Below, piece after piece: positions 1 to 8,028 of a stretch of 18,918 nt of DNA. Both the position numbers and the translations under genes were made by a program. The first letter of the stretch is position 1, and each line of letters starts with the position of its first letter. The stretch is from contig CAYGXU010000060.1 in assembly GCA_964353875.1 (NCBI GenBank), positions 1 through 18,918 on the forward strand. The letters run 5' to 3'. Origin of the DNA: MGNI01 sp964353875 (GTDB lineage Bacteria; Chloroflexota; Anaerolineae; Anaerolineales; E44-bin32). Below the pieces are notes generated by a model. It did no database searches. It saw nothing but the letters and a program-made list of their open reading frames with translations, and was not told the origin of the DNA.

Positions 1-70
1 GGGAGGGGAGGAAAGGGCCTCGGCTGAAAAGCATGTGGGGCAAAGGGCCGACCCAAACGGGTCCGCAGCT

Positions 71-88
71 GTCGGCTGAATAGCCGAC
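71..88 (+). other. stem-loop before a strong ribosome binding site
   Basis: A perfect 7-bp inverted repeat, GTCGGCT and AGCCGAC, encloses the loop GAAT. It lies just before the Shine-Dalgarno-like GGAGGGG (91-97) and the ATG at 107. A reading frame open from the left edge (from base 2) ends with TGA at 77-79 inside the stem, so this may be the end of a partial upstream gene plus a leader hairpin. No U-run follows, so it is not a clear intrinsic terminator. Confidence 0.4.
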
Positions 89-106
89 CTGGAGGGGCAG
101 ATCATC

Positions 107-304
107 ATGAGGAGCATCTTCGGTAAAGACAGCGCGATTCCCAACCGGTCGGTCCCAAGGAACCTCCCTGTGCGCATCAAGCTAAAGCCGAGGGAACTGG
201 TGATCCCGGGGTTGACCCCCCTCCTGGCCGCCGCCGTCGACCGAATGTCTCTGGCGAAAATGGCCAGAGTCGGGCTGAAGGCGTTTATTTGGTTACATCC
301 GTGA
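107..304 (+). CDS. small basic ORF of unknown function
   Basis: This 65-residue ORF starts at an ATG with GGAGGGG about nine bases upstream, which is the main argument that it is translated. The product is basic (many Arg and Lys), with a central leucine/alanine-rich stretch and no motif I recognise. Near its end two other frames become hydrophobic: one gives a segment ending in VWTAEL at a stop at 334-336, and another runs to 563. A frameshift could therefore have cut a longer gene with a membrane tail. It may equally be a chance ORF in GC-rich DNA. Confidence 0.3.
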   Translation: MRSIFGKDSAIPNRSVPRNLPVRIKLKPRELVIPGLTPLLAAAVDRMSLAKMARVGLKAFIWLHP

Positions 305-353
305 TTATCGCTGGCGTCTGGACGGCGGAGCTGTAGGATGGGGCGCACCTTGT

Positions 354-563
354 GTGCGGGGGTGGGCGATCCCGATCGTGTCCCTTGGCGGTTGTATCCC
401 GGGAGCCATAGGCGCTGGTGGTGTAGCCGGATGCGCTGCGGTGGCCAGGAGCCCGGATATCCCTGCTGGGATTGGTGTCGTAATGTGTGTTGTCATTATG
501 GCGATCTGCTGGCTTATGTTTATCGTGTTCATTTGGAGGACCGCAACGGGAGCACTTTTCTGA
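354..563 (+). CDS. possible small membrane protein
   Basis: The frame is open from 279 to the stop at 561-563, but the first usable start is a GTG at 354 without a ribosome binding site. The 69-residue product is strongly hydrophobic. It has a glycine/alanine-rich helix (roughly residues 7-31) and a second helix rich in Val, Ile, Met and Cys (about 41-61), separated by a short polar turn. No family is recognised. It could be the membrane-spanning tail of a frameshifted gene whose head is the ORF at 107-304. The missing start signal keeps confidence low. Confidence 0.25.
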   Translation: MRGWAIPIVSLGGCIPGAIGAGGVAGCAAVARSPDIPAGIGVVMCVVIMAICWLMFIVFIWRTATGALF

Positions 564-588
564 GATCTTCTCATTGAGGCAAAGGGAC

Positions 589-1173
589 ATGATCTTTAAA
601 TTTAGTCATCTCTATCGATTATTTATTGTCAGTCTGTCAGTCTCAGCTACAATTTCATGTCTTCTACTTTACGGCGATCAGCAGATGGATAGCGATTTAG
701 AAACGACGCCGACAGCTTCTGCTTCGTCAACACCCAAGATAACCCTGGCGGAATATCGCAATGAGGATTTCTCTCTGGATTATGATGAGAACCAATGGAA
801 GGAAGGTGTCTTCGACGGAAGCGGGAGACCCGCAATGCCATCAATACGCTTTGGAGCGCTGATTCATCGACTCGACTCCAATTGTGCAATCGCGTTCAGG
901 CTGGGAGGTTGGCATGGTCCGGAGGAGGGGGAGTGGGAGTTCGAAAAGGAGGATGTCATTCTTGGGGAAGTGCACTACCATGTATGGAGACACTATTTGT
1001 CGCCCCAAGGATTGATATACATTGTGTATGACCCCTTTCAAGCGGATACGGGCGAGGATTATTTACCCGGAGGGAGAGATTTTTGGGTGAGTGTTGGAGA
1101 ACCGAAAGATGTCTGTATCCATGATGTTGAAGAGGTTCTTTCGACATTCAAATTAGTTGAAAAAGCCGAATGA
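589..1173 (+). CDS. hypothetical exported or membrane-anchored protein
   Basis: I chose the ATG at 589 (194 residues), preceded by GAGGCAAAGGGA, over an in-frame start further upstream. The N-terminus reads as a signal peptide or signal anchor: basic residues, then a hydrophobic run ending in ATISC. That is only a weak lipobox because position -3 is Thr. A Thr/Ser/Ala/Pro-rich spacer follows (about residues 38-50). The soluble domain begins with AEYRNEDFSLDYDE and ends with EEVLSTFKLVEKAE, an arrangement seen in small bacterial extracytoplasmic lipoproteins with a PsbP-like or DUF1795-like layout. That resemblance is a guess from pattern only. The base composition is more AT-rich than the operon downstream. 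Confidence 0.6.
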   Translation: MIFKFSHLYRLFIVSLSVSATISCLLLYGDQQMDSDLETTPTASASSTPKITLAEYRNEDFSLDYDENQWKEGVFDGSGRPAMPSIRFGALIHRLDSNCAIAFRLGGWHGPEEGEWEFEKEDVILGEVHYHVWRHYLSPQGLIYIVYDPFQADTGEDYLPGGRDFWVSVGEPKDVCIHDVEEVLSTFKLVEKAE

Positions 1174-1204
1174 ATTGAGAGAAACACAGAGAAGGGAGGT
1201 CATT

Positions 1205-1315
1205 ATGATATGGGAATACTGCAAAATCTATGTGCCGATGAACCTTGATGTAAAGGATGGAAGATTTTCCAAAGACCTGCCAAAATGTTATAATGTATAT
1301 ACAAAAAGGTTATAG
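1205..1315 (+). CDS. 36-codon ORF with a strong ribosome binding site
   Basis: ATG at 1205 follows GGGAGGT at ideal spacing and opens a 36-residue peptide beginning MIWEYCKIYVPMN. The second half overlaps the promoter and operator proposed for the downstream regulator. It may be a tiny real gene, a leader peptide, or the surviving 5' end of a gene whose remainder has been lost. The opening loosely recalls DUF4177-type proteins (KWEYKV...), but the rest does not follow that pattern. The ribosome binding site is the only good evidence. Confidence 0.3.
   Translation: MIWEYCKIYVPMNLDVKDGRFSKDLPKCYNVYTKRL
1266..1294 (+). promoter_or_regulatory. probable sigma70-type promoter of the GntR-led operon
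   Basis: A perfect -10 box TATAAT (1289-1294) lies 17 bp after TTTCCA (1266-1271), which matches TTGACA at four of six positions. A start near 1301 would leave a leader of about 75 bases before the regulator's ATG at 1377. The region is clearly more AT-rich than its flanks. Confidence 0.5.
1294..1303 (+). promoter_or_regulatory. candidate GntR-family operator TGTATATACA
   Basis: This is a perfect 10-bp palindrome whose core GTATATAC fits the GTMTAKAC pattern known for GntR-family sites. It shares a base with the 3' end of the -10 box and would cover the transcription start, so a bound regulator should block transcription. The adjacent gene encodes a HutC-type GntR protein, which points to autorepression. 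Function is inferred from match and position. Confidence 0.5.
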
Positions 1316-1376
1316 TATTACTGGGCAACATTTGCGTCATTCGCGTTAATCTTTGGCTGCGGCAGAAGGCCGCGCT

Positions 1377-2138
1377 ATGACATTACGAGTTGATTCCTCA
1401 AGCCCAATCCCCCTCTACTACCAAATCCGCGAGCAATTGCGCCAGCAGATTCTTTCCGGCGCGTTGAAGCCCGGCGACGCCCTTCCTGGCGAGCAGCGAA
1501 TTTGCATTGAAACGGGTGTCTCTCGAATGACCGCCCGCTTGGCTCTCTCGCAACTTGCCAATGAGGGCCTGGTTGTGCGAAAGCGCGGTAAAGGCACGTT
1601 TGTTGCCGCTCCCAAGGCGACCTTCGAGGATTTCAGCTTCCCGTTAGTTAGTTACACCCGGATGGTTGAGCAGGCGGGACTTCAGGCGAAATCGCAAATT
1701 CAGTTGCAGAGAGTAACGCCTGCCGAGGCGCCCATTGCCGAAAAACTCAAACTTGGGGTCGGGGAGTTGGTGGTGCAAATCGAACGCCTCCGCAGTATCA
1801 ATGACGAAGTCATGTCGCTTGAGTCGTCTTTTTACCCTCATGCTCGTTTTCCGGCGCTGGCAGAGCAGGAGTTAGCTAACCAAAGCATTTATGCGGCGCT
1901 TCAGGAATTATACGGCGTCGTCCCGGCCAGCGCGATTCAAACGATCGAACTGAGCGTTGCCGGGTCGTATGAAGCGAGGGCGCTTGGCATTAGTGAAGGG
2001 ACGCCGGTTGCGTTGAGCAGCCGCGTTAGTTTTGCGGATGATGGTCAACCCATTGAATTTACACAGGTGATCCATCGTGGCGACCGCTTTCGCTCGGTTG
2101 TCCATCTTTCGCGACAGGAAATCCAGAATAAATCCTGA
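1377..2138 (+). CDS. GntR/HutC-family transcriptional regulator
   Basis: This cytoplasmic ligand-responsive regulator has 253 residues, the normal length for the subfamily. The ATG at 1377 was preferred over a TTG 24 bases upstream because the family opens just before the conserved PIPLYYQIREQL. Residues about 10-77 form the winged helix-turn-helix; visible marks are ALKPGDALP, then ETGVSRMTARLALSQLANEGL for the recognition region, and the wing RKRGKGTFVA. Residues about 95-240 match the UTRA effector domain, with VVQIERLRS, ESSFYPHARFP and the closing QPIEFTQVIHRGDRFR. UTRA domains bind small metabolites, often phosphorylated sugars, which fits the kinase/aldolase gene starting 11 bases downstream. 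A GntR-type palindrome sits in its own promoter. Confidence 0.92.
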   Translation: MTLRVDSSSPIPLYYQIREQLRQQILSGALKPGDALPGEQRICIETGVSRMTARLALSQLANEGLVVRKRGKGTFVAAPKATFEDFSFPLVSYTRMVEQAGLQAKSQIQLQRVTPAEAPIAEKLKLGVGELVVQIERLRSINDEVMSLESSFYPHARFPALAEQELANQSIYAALQELYGVVPASAIQTIELSVAGSYEARALGISEGTPVALSSRVSFADDGQPIEFTQVIHRGDRFRSVVHLSRQEIQNKS

Positions 2139-2149
2139 TTGGAGTCACC

Positions 2150-5100
2150 ATGAAGCGGATATTTCTAATGGGTCTCGACGCCGGTGGGGGAAGCGGACGT
2201 TGTCTGTTGGTGAATGTGGCAACCGGGGAGGTATTCAGCGCCACGCGTGTCTGGTCGCACCTGCCTGCTGTCGAGGCTGGCGGCTGGGCTTACGATCTCG
2301 ACCTGAATCTCATCTGGGGAGCGTTTAGTGAGGCGGCTCTTGATGTCATGCAGCAGGCTGGCGCATTGCCCGAAGAAGTGGTTGGCATCGCCGTTACCAG
2401 CATGAGGCACAGCACGGTAGTGCTCGACAGGAAAGGGCGGGCCCTGTTTGCTGTCCCCAACCGCGACGCGCGTGGTGCCGGCATCAGCAGTGAATTGGCC
2501 GCTGAGCGGGGTGCAGAATTTCAACGTTTTAGCGGACGATTCCCCATCCCCTGTTTCACTGCCATACGCTTGAAATGGCTGGCTGAAAACGCGCCGCAGG
2601 ATTTTGCCAAAACCAACATTGTCTTGAGTCTCAGTGAATGGATAACCTATTGTCTGTGTGGCTGTGCCGCGTCTGACCCATCCCACGCCGGCGAGACCAT
2701 GCTCTATGATCTGCATAAGGACGACTGGGCGTGGGATCTTATCAAGTCTCTTGGTTTGCCGAGAAATATCTTCCCAAAAATAGAGGCGGCGGGAAGGCGA
2801 CTGGGAAAACTAACCTCCGAATCTGCAAAGCATTTGGGATTGAAATCCGGTATTCCGGTGGCCGTTGGCGGGGCAGACACACAATGCGGCTTGTTGGGGG
2901 CAGGAGCGGTGAAGCCGGGGCAACTTGGTATCATCGCCGGCACGACAACGCCATTGCAACTGGCGCTCGACTCTCTCGTGATTGATCCGCAGGCGCGTCT
3001 ATGGAGTGGTCGGCATGTACTCGCGGATCAATATGTGCTCGAAAGCATTGCAGGCAGTCTGGGCGAAAGCCTCGAATGGATTGCCCGCGTGCTCTGTGCA
3101 GACGCCCGCCAACCGATTGCCACGCTGGATGCCGAGGCGGCGCAATCCATTCCCGGCGCGGCGGGATTGCTTTCCACTTTTGGTACGCAGATTTTCGATG
3201 GCAGTAACATGACTTTGCCATTCGGCTATCTGGCCCTCTCGCACATGACCGCGAGCGACGATCCATCCCGGCGGAAGCATCTGGCGCGCGCCATACTCGA
3301 AGGGATGGCTTATACCGTACGCGCGAATGTCGAGCAGATGATTCAAGTTTCAGGCGTTCAGCAACCCGCATGTATTTTGGCAGGCGGCATGTCGCGTAGT
3401 GTGATTTGGAGACGGATATTATCGGATGTGCTCAACCAACCGCTAACAATTGCGCGTTTGTCCGAAGCGAGTGCCCTCGGCGCGGCTATATGCGCTGGTG
3501 TCGGCGCGGGGGTGTTCAAAGGTTTAGTCGAAGGCAGCGGCGCGCTGACTGGCGCGTCGCAGTGCATTAGTCCCAGGCCTGATGTTGCTGAAGTCTACAA
3601 TGAAATTTACGAGGAGTGGCTCCAGTTCCGCGCGTCTCACACGGAGGCGGATGCGGCCGCGGGGAGCATCCTTTTCAGGGGCATGACCAGTTCCCAGGTC
3701 CAGGTGATGAAGCGCCGTGAGCCTGCTTTTCGTCCGCGTATGCTTGTCACTGCTCCAATGGACGAGTCCGCACTCGCCCGTCTGCGTCGTTTGGGCGAAG
3801 TCACTTATCAAAATTACCGCGACACATACAACGTTTTGATTGGCGATAATCTTGTGGATGTAATGCGGGGCAAACACATCCTGATCACTGAAGTGGATGT
3901 GGTGGACGTTGACGCCCTGTCGAAACTGCCGGACCTGCGATTGCTGGCCTCCTGCCGCGGCAACGCGGTCAACATTGACGCCGCCGCATGCACTGCTTTT
4001 GGCGTGCCGCTGTTTAACACACCCGGCCGCAACGCCGACGCGGTGGCCGACCTGGCGCTGGCTTTCATGCTCATGCTGGCACGCAAACTCGCGCCCGCCG
4101 CGCAGTTCCTGCATGACCCCGAAGCCGAGGCAGGCGACCTGGCGCGTATGGGCGCGGCTCACAACCAGTTTCAGGGCATCGAGCTTTGGCGCAAAACAGT
4201 CGGCTTGATCGGCATGGGCGCCATCGGGCGAGGCGTCATCCGCCGCGTGCTATCGTTTGGGGCGCGGGCGCTGGTCTATGATCCTTATGTTTCACCGGAA
4301 CAGATTGCGCTGGCTGGGGCGGAATGCGCCTCGCTGGAAACCCTGCTCAAAGAAAGCGACTTCGTCAGCCTGCACGCCGCGGTCACACCGGAGACGACCG
4401 GGATGTTGGGCGCGCGCGAACTCGGGATGATGAAGCCGGGCGCGTTCCTGGTCAACACCGCCCGCTCCGCATTGACGGATGAGTCTGCCCTGATTCAAGC
4501 GCTTCGTTCCGGACCTCTGGCTGGTGCGGCGCTCGATGTGTTTTCATCTGAACCCCCGGGTCCGAACGACCCGCTCCTGCTCCTCACCAATGTCATTGCC
4601 ACGCCGCACATCGGCGGCAATACGTCCGACGTGTCCGCGCATCAAGGTGAGACGATCGCTGATGAACTGGAACGCATCCTGCGCGGGGAGCAGCCGCGTT
4701 TCCTCGTCAATCCTGAAACCTTCGAGAACTTCTCCTGGACGCGGCCGCGTCCCATCCCCTCTGCTGAGACCATTGCTCAACTGCGCGCCCGCGGCGGCCC
4801 TGCCGTCAGCGACTTGGATGTAAAACCGCAAGAGAGCGGTGTCCGAATTCTGGAGACTTCGGAATCCATGTCAGCAAAGAAAGAGAGTCAACCCGTCATG
4901 AATCAAATTGTAACCCTCGAAAAAATCCTGCGCGAGTTCTTGACCGCCAGCGAGAAAGACCCTGCTTTGATCGCTTTTGCCGCCAACCGCGTCTTTGTCA
5001 TGCACTACGCGCTGACCGACGCCAACCTTGAGTTCAATATGACCTTTGAAAATGGCGCGGTCAAAGCGGGCATAGGCGCGCCGCCCGGCAAACCCGATCT

Positions 5101-6028
5101 AGCCCTCAAGATGAAAGCCGCAATCTTCGATGGCATGATGACGGGCAGGATCAACGCCATGACAGCGGCTATATCCGGTAAGATGAAATTCAGCGGCGAC
5201 ACCAGCAAGGCGATGCAGATGCAACGCGTCCAGAAAGACATCATGCGTCTGTACACCGAGGCGAGCAAGAAAATCGGCGACCCTGGCGACCTTACGAAGT
5301 TGAGTTCTGCGCCTGTCGCGGCTGCTGTTCCCACACCGGTCATCGCCGTTCCACAGATGGTCATCAGCCATGCCGAGCCTATCGTCCATGCTGGCGATGA
5401 ACGCGACGAATTGGTTGCCGCGGTGAAGGAGTTATACGAGAAGAATCTGATCACGGCCACGGGCGGCAATCTCAGTGTCCGTGTGACGGGACGCGAGGAC
5501 GAATTGTGGATCACACCCTCCGCCATGTTCAAGGGCAGTTTGCATCCCAACATGATGGTACGCATCAACATGGAGGGCGAGGCTCTTGACGAGTCCGCTG
5601 CTACTCCTTCCAGCGAGCGTTGGGTGCATACCGAAATCCTGAAAGCCCGCCCGGATTTGAATTCTGTCATTCACACCCACGCGCCGTGGGCCACCCTGCT
5701 GGCGCTAACCGTAACTCCCTTCCTGCCCATCTCCACCGAGGCGGCCTTCATCGGCGACATCCCGCTCGTTCCCTTCATCATGCCCGGCACGCGCGAACTG
5801 GCCGCCGCGGTCGCAAAAGCAATGGGGGAGAGAAGCGTGGCTGTATTGATGCAAAATCATGGTCTGGTCGTTGTCGGTTCCAGCCTGCGCCGCGCCGCCA
5901 GCACCACCGAAGTTGTGGAGTGTCACTCCGAACTGATCCTGCGTTGCCTGACACTCGGCAAACAGCCGCCGGTCTTGCCGGAGGAGGTCGTCAAGTCGCT
6001 GCGCGAAATGGGACAGATGATGGCCTGA
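2150..6028 (+). CDS. four-module protein: FGGY kinase, D-2-hydroxyacid dehydrogenase, SCP2-like domain, class II aldolase
   Basis: One uninterrupted 1292-residue chain; GGAG precedes the ATG. Residues 1-497 are an FGGY carbohydrate kinase closest in pattern to autoinducer-2 kinase LsrK: DAGGGSGR at 10-17, TSMR, NRDAR, and VGGADTQ with the likely catalytic D243. Residues about 528-855 are a D-2-hydroxyacid dehydrogenase with the NAD motif GMGAIG at 688-693, D711 for NAD preference, and the triad R772, E801, H820. Residues about 917-1040 look like an SCP2 sterol-carrier fold (GRINAMTAAISGKMKFSGD). An Ala/Pro/Val linker follows. Residues 1083-1292 are a class II aldolase with TGGNLS, E1156, and zinc ligands H1175, H1177 and H1237, spaced almost as in fuculose-phosphate aldolase. 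All three enzymes appear catalytically intact. Substrates are unknown; a phosphorylated, oxidised and cleaved sugar-like compound is inferred. Confidence 0.88.
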   Translation: MKRIFLMGLDAGGGSGRCLLVNVATGEVFSATRVWSHLPAVEAGGWAYDLDLNLIWGAFSEAALDVMQQAGALPEEVVGIAVTSMRHSTVVLDRKGRALFAVPNRDARGAGISSELAAERGAEFQRFSGRFPIPCFTAIRLKWLAENAPQDFAKTNIVLSLSEWITYCLCGCAASDPSHAGETMLYDLHKDDWAWDLIKSLGLPRNIFPKIEAAGRRLGKLTSESAKHLGLKSGIPVAVGGADTQCGLLGAGAVKPGQLGIIAGTTTPLQLALDSLVIDPQARLWSGRHVLADQYVLESIAGSLGESLEWIARVLCADARQPIATLDAEAAQSIPGAAGLLSTFGTQIFDGSNMTLPFGYLALSHMTASDDPSRRKHLARAILEGMAYTVRANVEQMIQVSGVQQPACILAGGMSRSVIWRRILSDVLNQPLTIARLSEASALGAAICAGVGAGVFKGLVEGSGALTGASQCISPRPDVAEVYNEIYEEWLQFRASHTEADAAAGSILFRGMTSSQVQVMKRREPAFRPRMLVTAPMDESALARLRRLGEVTYQNYRDTYNVLIGDNLVDVMRGKHILITEVDVVDVDALSKLPDLRLLASCRGNAVNIDAAACTAFGVPLFNTPGRNADAVADLALAFMLMLARKLAPAAQFLHDPEAEAGDLARMGAAHNQFQGIELWRKTVGLIGMGAIGRGVIRRVLSFGARALVYDPYVSPEQIALAGAECASLETLLKESDFVSLHAAVTPETTGMLGARELGMMKPGAFLVNTARSALTDESALIQALRSGPLAGAALDVFSSEPPGPNDPLLLLTNVIATPHIGGNTSDVSAHQGETIADELERILRGEQPRFLVNPETFENFSWTRPRPIPSAETIAQLRARGGPAVSDLDVKPQESGVRILETSESMSAKKESQPVMNQIVTLEKILREFLTASEKDPALIAFAANRVFVMHYALTDANLEFNMTFENGAVKAGIGAPPGKPDLALKMKAAIFDGMMTGRINAMTAAISGKMKFSGDTSKAMQMQRVQKDIMRLYTEASKKIGDPGDLTKLSSAPVAAAVPTPVIAVPQMVISHAEPIVHAGDERDELVAAVKELYEKNLITATGGNLSVRVTGREDELWITPSAMFKGSLHPNMMVRINMEGEALDESAATPSSERWVHTEILKARPDLNSVIHTHAPWATLLALTVTPFLPISTEAAFIGDIPLVPFIMPGTRELAAAVAKAMGERSVAVLMQNHGLVVVGSSLRRAASTTEVVECHSELILRCLTLGKQPPVLPEEVVKSLREMGQMMA

Positions 6029-6054
6029 CATTCGCGAAATGATGGGAGGCAGCC

Positions 6055-8028
6055 ATGTCAAATGGCTTTTGGGACAAGATTTTGTGCATAAATCTTTCCA
6101 CTCGCGAGATACACATGGAAACTCCCTCGGAGGAGATTTATCGCCGATTTCTGGGTGGTTACGGACTGGGCGCGCATTTTCTCTACGAGCGCATTCCACC
6201 ACACGCTGATCCGCTGGGCCCGCAAAATATCATCGCCTTTCTGCCCGGTCTGCTGACCGGCTCCGGTGTGCAGTTCAGCGGACGCTTCATGATCACGGCG
6301 CGCTCGCCCCTGACTGAAGGCTGGGCCGATGCTAACTGCGGTGGCGACTTTGGCCCTGCCTTGCGCGGCGCGGGTTTTGACGGTCTGTTCGTCAGCGGCG
6401 CGGCGAAAAGCCCGGTATATCTTTTCATTGACGGGGAAAAAGTTGAAATTTGCGACGCCGCGCATTTGTGGGGCATGGATGTCCGCCAGACGGAGGAAAC
6501 CCTGCGCAGGGAAATTGCGTCTGATGTCAAAGTCGCCTGCATCGGTTCTGCCGGAGAAAAACTTTCGCTGATCTCCGGTATCGTCAACGATGACGGGCGT
6601 ATTGCCGCCCGCTGTGGACTGGGAGCGGTCATGGGGTCGAAAAAACTCAAGGCAGTGGCAGCCCGCGGCAGGTCCCGCCCGGCGCTGGCCGACGCGAAAA
6701 TCTTCAAGGCGGCGAACGCCAGTTATCTCAAGCTTTTCCGTCGCAAGCGGTCCGAGTTGTCCGGTCGCATCCCGCGCTTGATGTCCTTCTTGTTGCCCAT
6801 CGTCCGGCGATTGCATGGGCGCCTGAGCGGCGGTCCGGTCGAGATGGTGATTGACTCATATAGGCGTTACGGAACTTCTGCCGGCACAGCCGTTCAGGTT
6901 GAACTGGGCAATACGCCGGTACGTAATTGGACCGGCATCGGCTACCGCGATTTTCCACTGGAACTTTCGGAGGGTCTGAGTGACCAGGCGGTGGTACGCC
7001 CAATGATCAAGCCCTATGCCTGTCACTCGTGTCCGGTGGCCTGCGGGGGAATCGTCAAGCAACCAGATGGCGGAACCAGCTACAAGGCCGAGTATGAGAC
7101 CCTGGCTTCTTTCGGGCCGCTAGTAATGAACAGCAATCTGAATGTTGTCATGCAATGCAACCACGTCTGCAATATGACTGGGCTGGATTCGATCTCAGCC
7201 GGCGTTGCCATCGCTTTCGCGCTGGAGTGCGCCGAGAAGGGTTGGTTGCCATCGGAGCTGACTAATGAATTGCCGTTGAAATGGGGGAACGGCGAGACCG
7301 TTCTTGAACTGACCAAACGCATCGCCGCCCGAACCCCCGGCCTGGGCGACTGGCTTGCAGACGGAGTCCAGAGGGCTGCGCAACATCTGCCCGCCGAAGC
7401 GCAGGAGGCGGCTATCCACGCCGGTGGGCAGGAACTCGCCATGCACCGCGGCATCTACGAACCGGGGGTGGCTGTTGGGTACGCCCTCGACCCTGCACCC
7501 GGACGCCACACCTCCACCAATTCAGGCAACGCGGAAGTCGTGCCATTTGCGCCTTACTTTGCCCTGCACGGGCGCCAGCCCGCCAAGCGCTACGACTACG
7601 CCGAAGAGGGCGTCACGCAGGCCATCAGCATGTGTCTTTACCGCGCCTACGATTCCCTCGGTCTGTGTCAGTTTGCTCTACTGATGGGAGAGCCGCCCTT
7701 CCTCGAATGGCTCAACGCGGCTACCGGCTGGGGCATGGACGAGGCCGAGTTCTATCGCCTCGGCAAGCGCATCCAGATCATGCGCCATGCTTTCAACGCC
7801 AAACATGGCTTGCCCGCGCAATTCCCTTTGCCGAAACGCGAGCTAGGCGACCCGCCGCAGGTCATCGGTCCGGTGAAGAACCGCACCCTGGATATGGAAG
7901 CAATGGCAAAGAATTATTTTGAGTTTTTGGGAATCGATCCGCATACCGGTCTGCCATTGCCAGAGACGGTCCGGGAATTGGGTTTGGATATTTTCACGCA
8001 GGTTCCCGCTACTCATGAGGAACGATGA
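6055..8028 (+). CDS. aldehyde:ferredoxin oxidoreductase family protein
   Basis: A member of the tungsten/molybdenum bis-pterin AOR family, cytoplasmic enzymes that oxidise aldehydes to carboxylic acids and reduce ferredoxin, typical of anaerobes. The 657 residues slightly exceed the usual 600-620. The N-terminal domain has the family features FLGGYGLG, SGRFMITARSPLTEGWADANCGG and GPALRGAGFDGLFVSG, which contribute to cofactor binding. The [4Fe-4S] ligands are visible as CHSCPVAC (C323, C326, C330), with the distal cysteine in DSLGLC (C538). GGGAGG precedes the ATG, 26 bases after the fusion gene. In this operon it may remove an aldehyde released by the aldolase or made via the aminotransferase. 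The substrate cannot be read from the sequence. Confidence 0.93.
   Translation: MSNGFWDKILCINLSTREIHMETPSEEIYRRFLGGYGLGAHFLYERIPPHADPLGPQNIIAFLPGLLTGSGVQFSGRFMITARSPLTEGWADANCGGDFGPALRGAGFDGLFVSGAAKSPVYLFIDGEKVEICDAAHLWGMDVRQTEETLRREIASDVKVACIGSAGEKLSLISGIVNDDGRIAARCGLGAVMGSKKLKAVAARGRSRPALADAKIFKAANASYLKLFRRKRSELSGRIPRLMSFLLPIVRRLHGRLSGGPVEMVIDSYRRYGTSAGTAVQVELGNTPVRNWTGIGYRDFPLELSEGLSDQAVVRPMIKPYACHSCPVACGGIVKQPDGGTSYKAEYETLASFGPLVMNSNLNVVMQCNHVCNMTGLDSISAGVAIAFALECAEKGWLPSELTNELPLKWGNGETVLELTKRIAARTPGLGDWLADGVQRAAQHLPAEAQEAAIHAGGQELAMHRGIYEPGVAVGYALDPAPGRHTSTNSGNAEVVPFAPYFALHGRQPAKRYDYAEEGVTQAISMCLYRAYDSLGLCQFALLMGEPPFLEWLNAATGWGMDEAEFYRLGKRIQIMRHAFNAKHGLPAQFPLPKRELGDPPQVIGPVKNRTLDMEAMAKNYFEFLGIDPHTGLPLPETVRELGLDIFTQVPATHEER

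Noticed and set aside
285..590. Minus-strand ORFs rich in Pro, His and Thr
   Set aside because: Low-complexity composition and no start signal; they mirror the hydrophobic plus-strand frame.
3524..4162. 212-residue minus-strand ORF inside the fusion gene
   Set aside because: Antisense to strongly conserved dehydrogenase sequence; a typical shadow ORF in GC-rich coding DNA.
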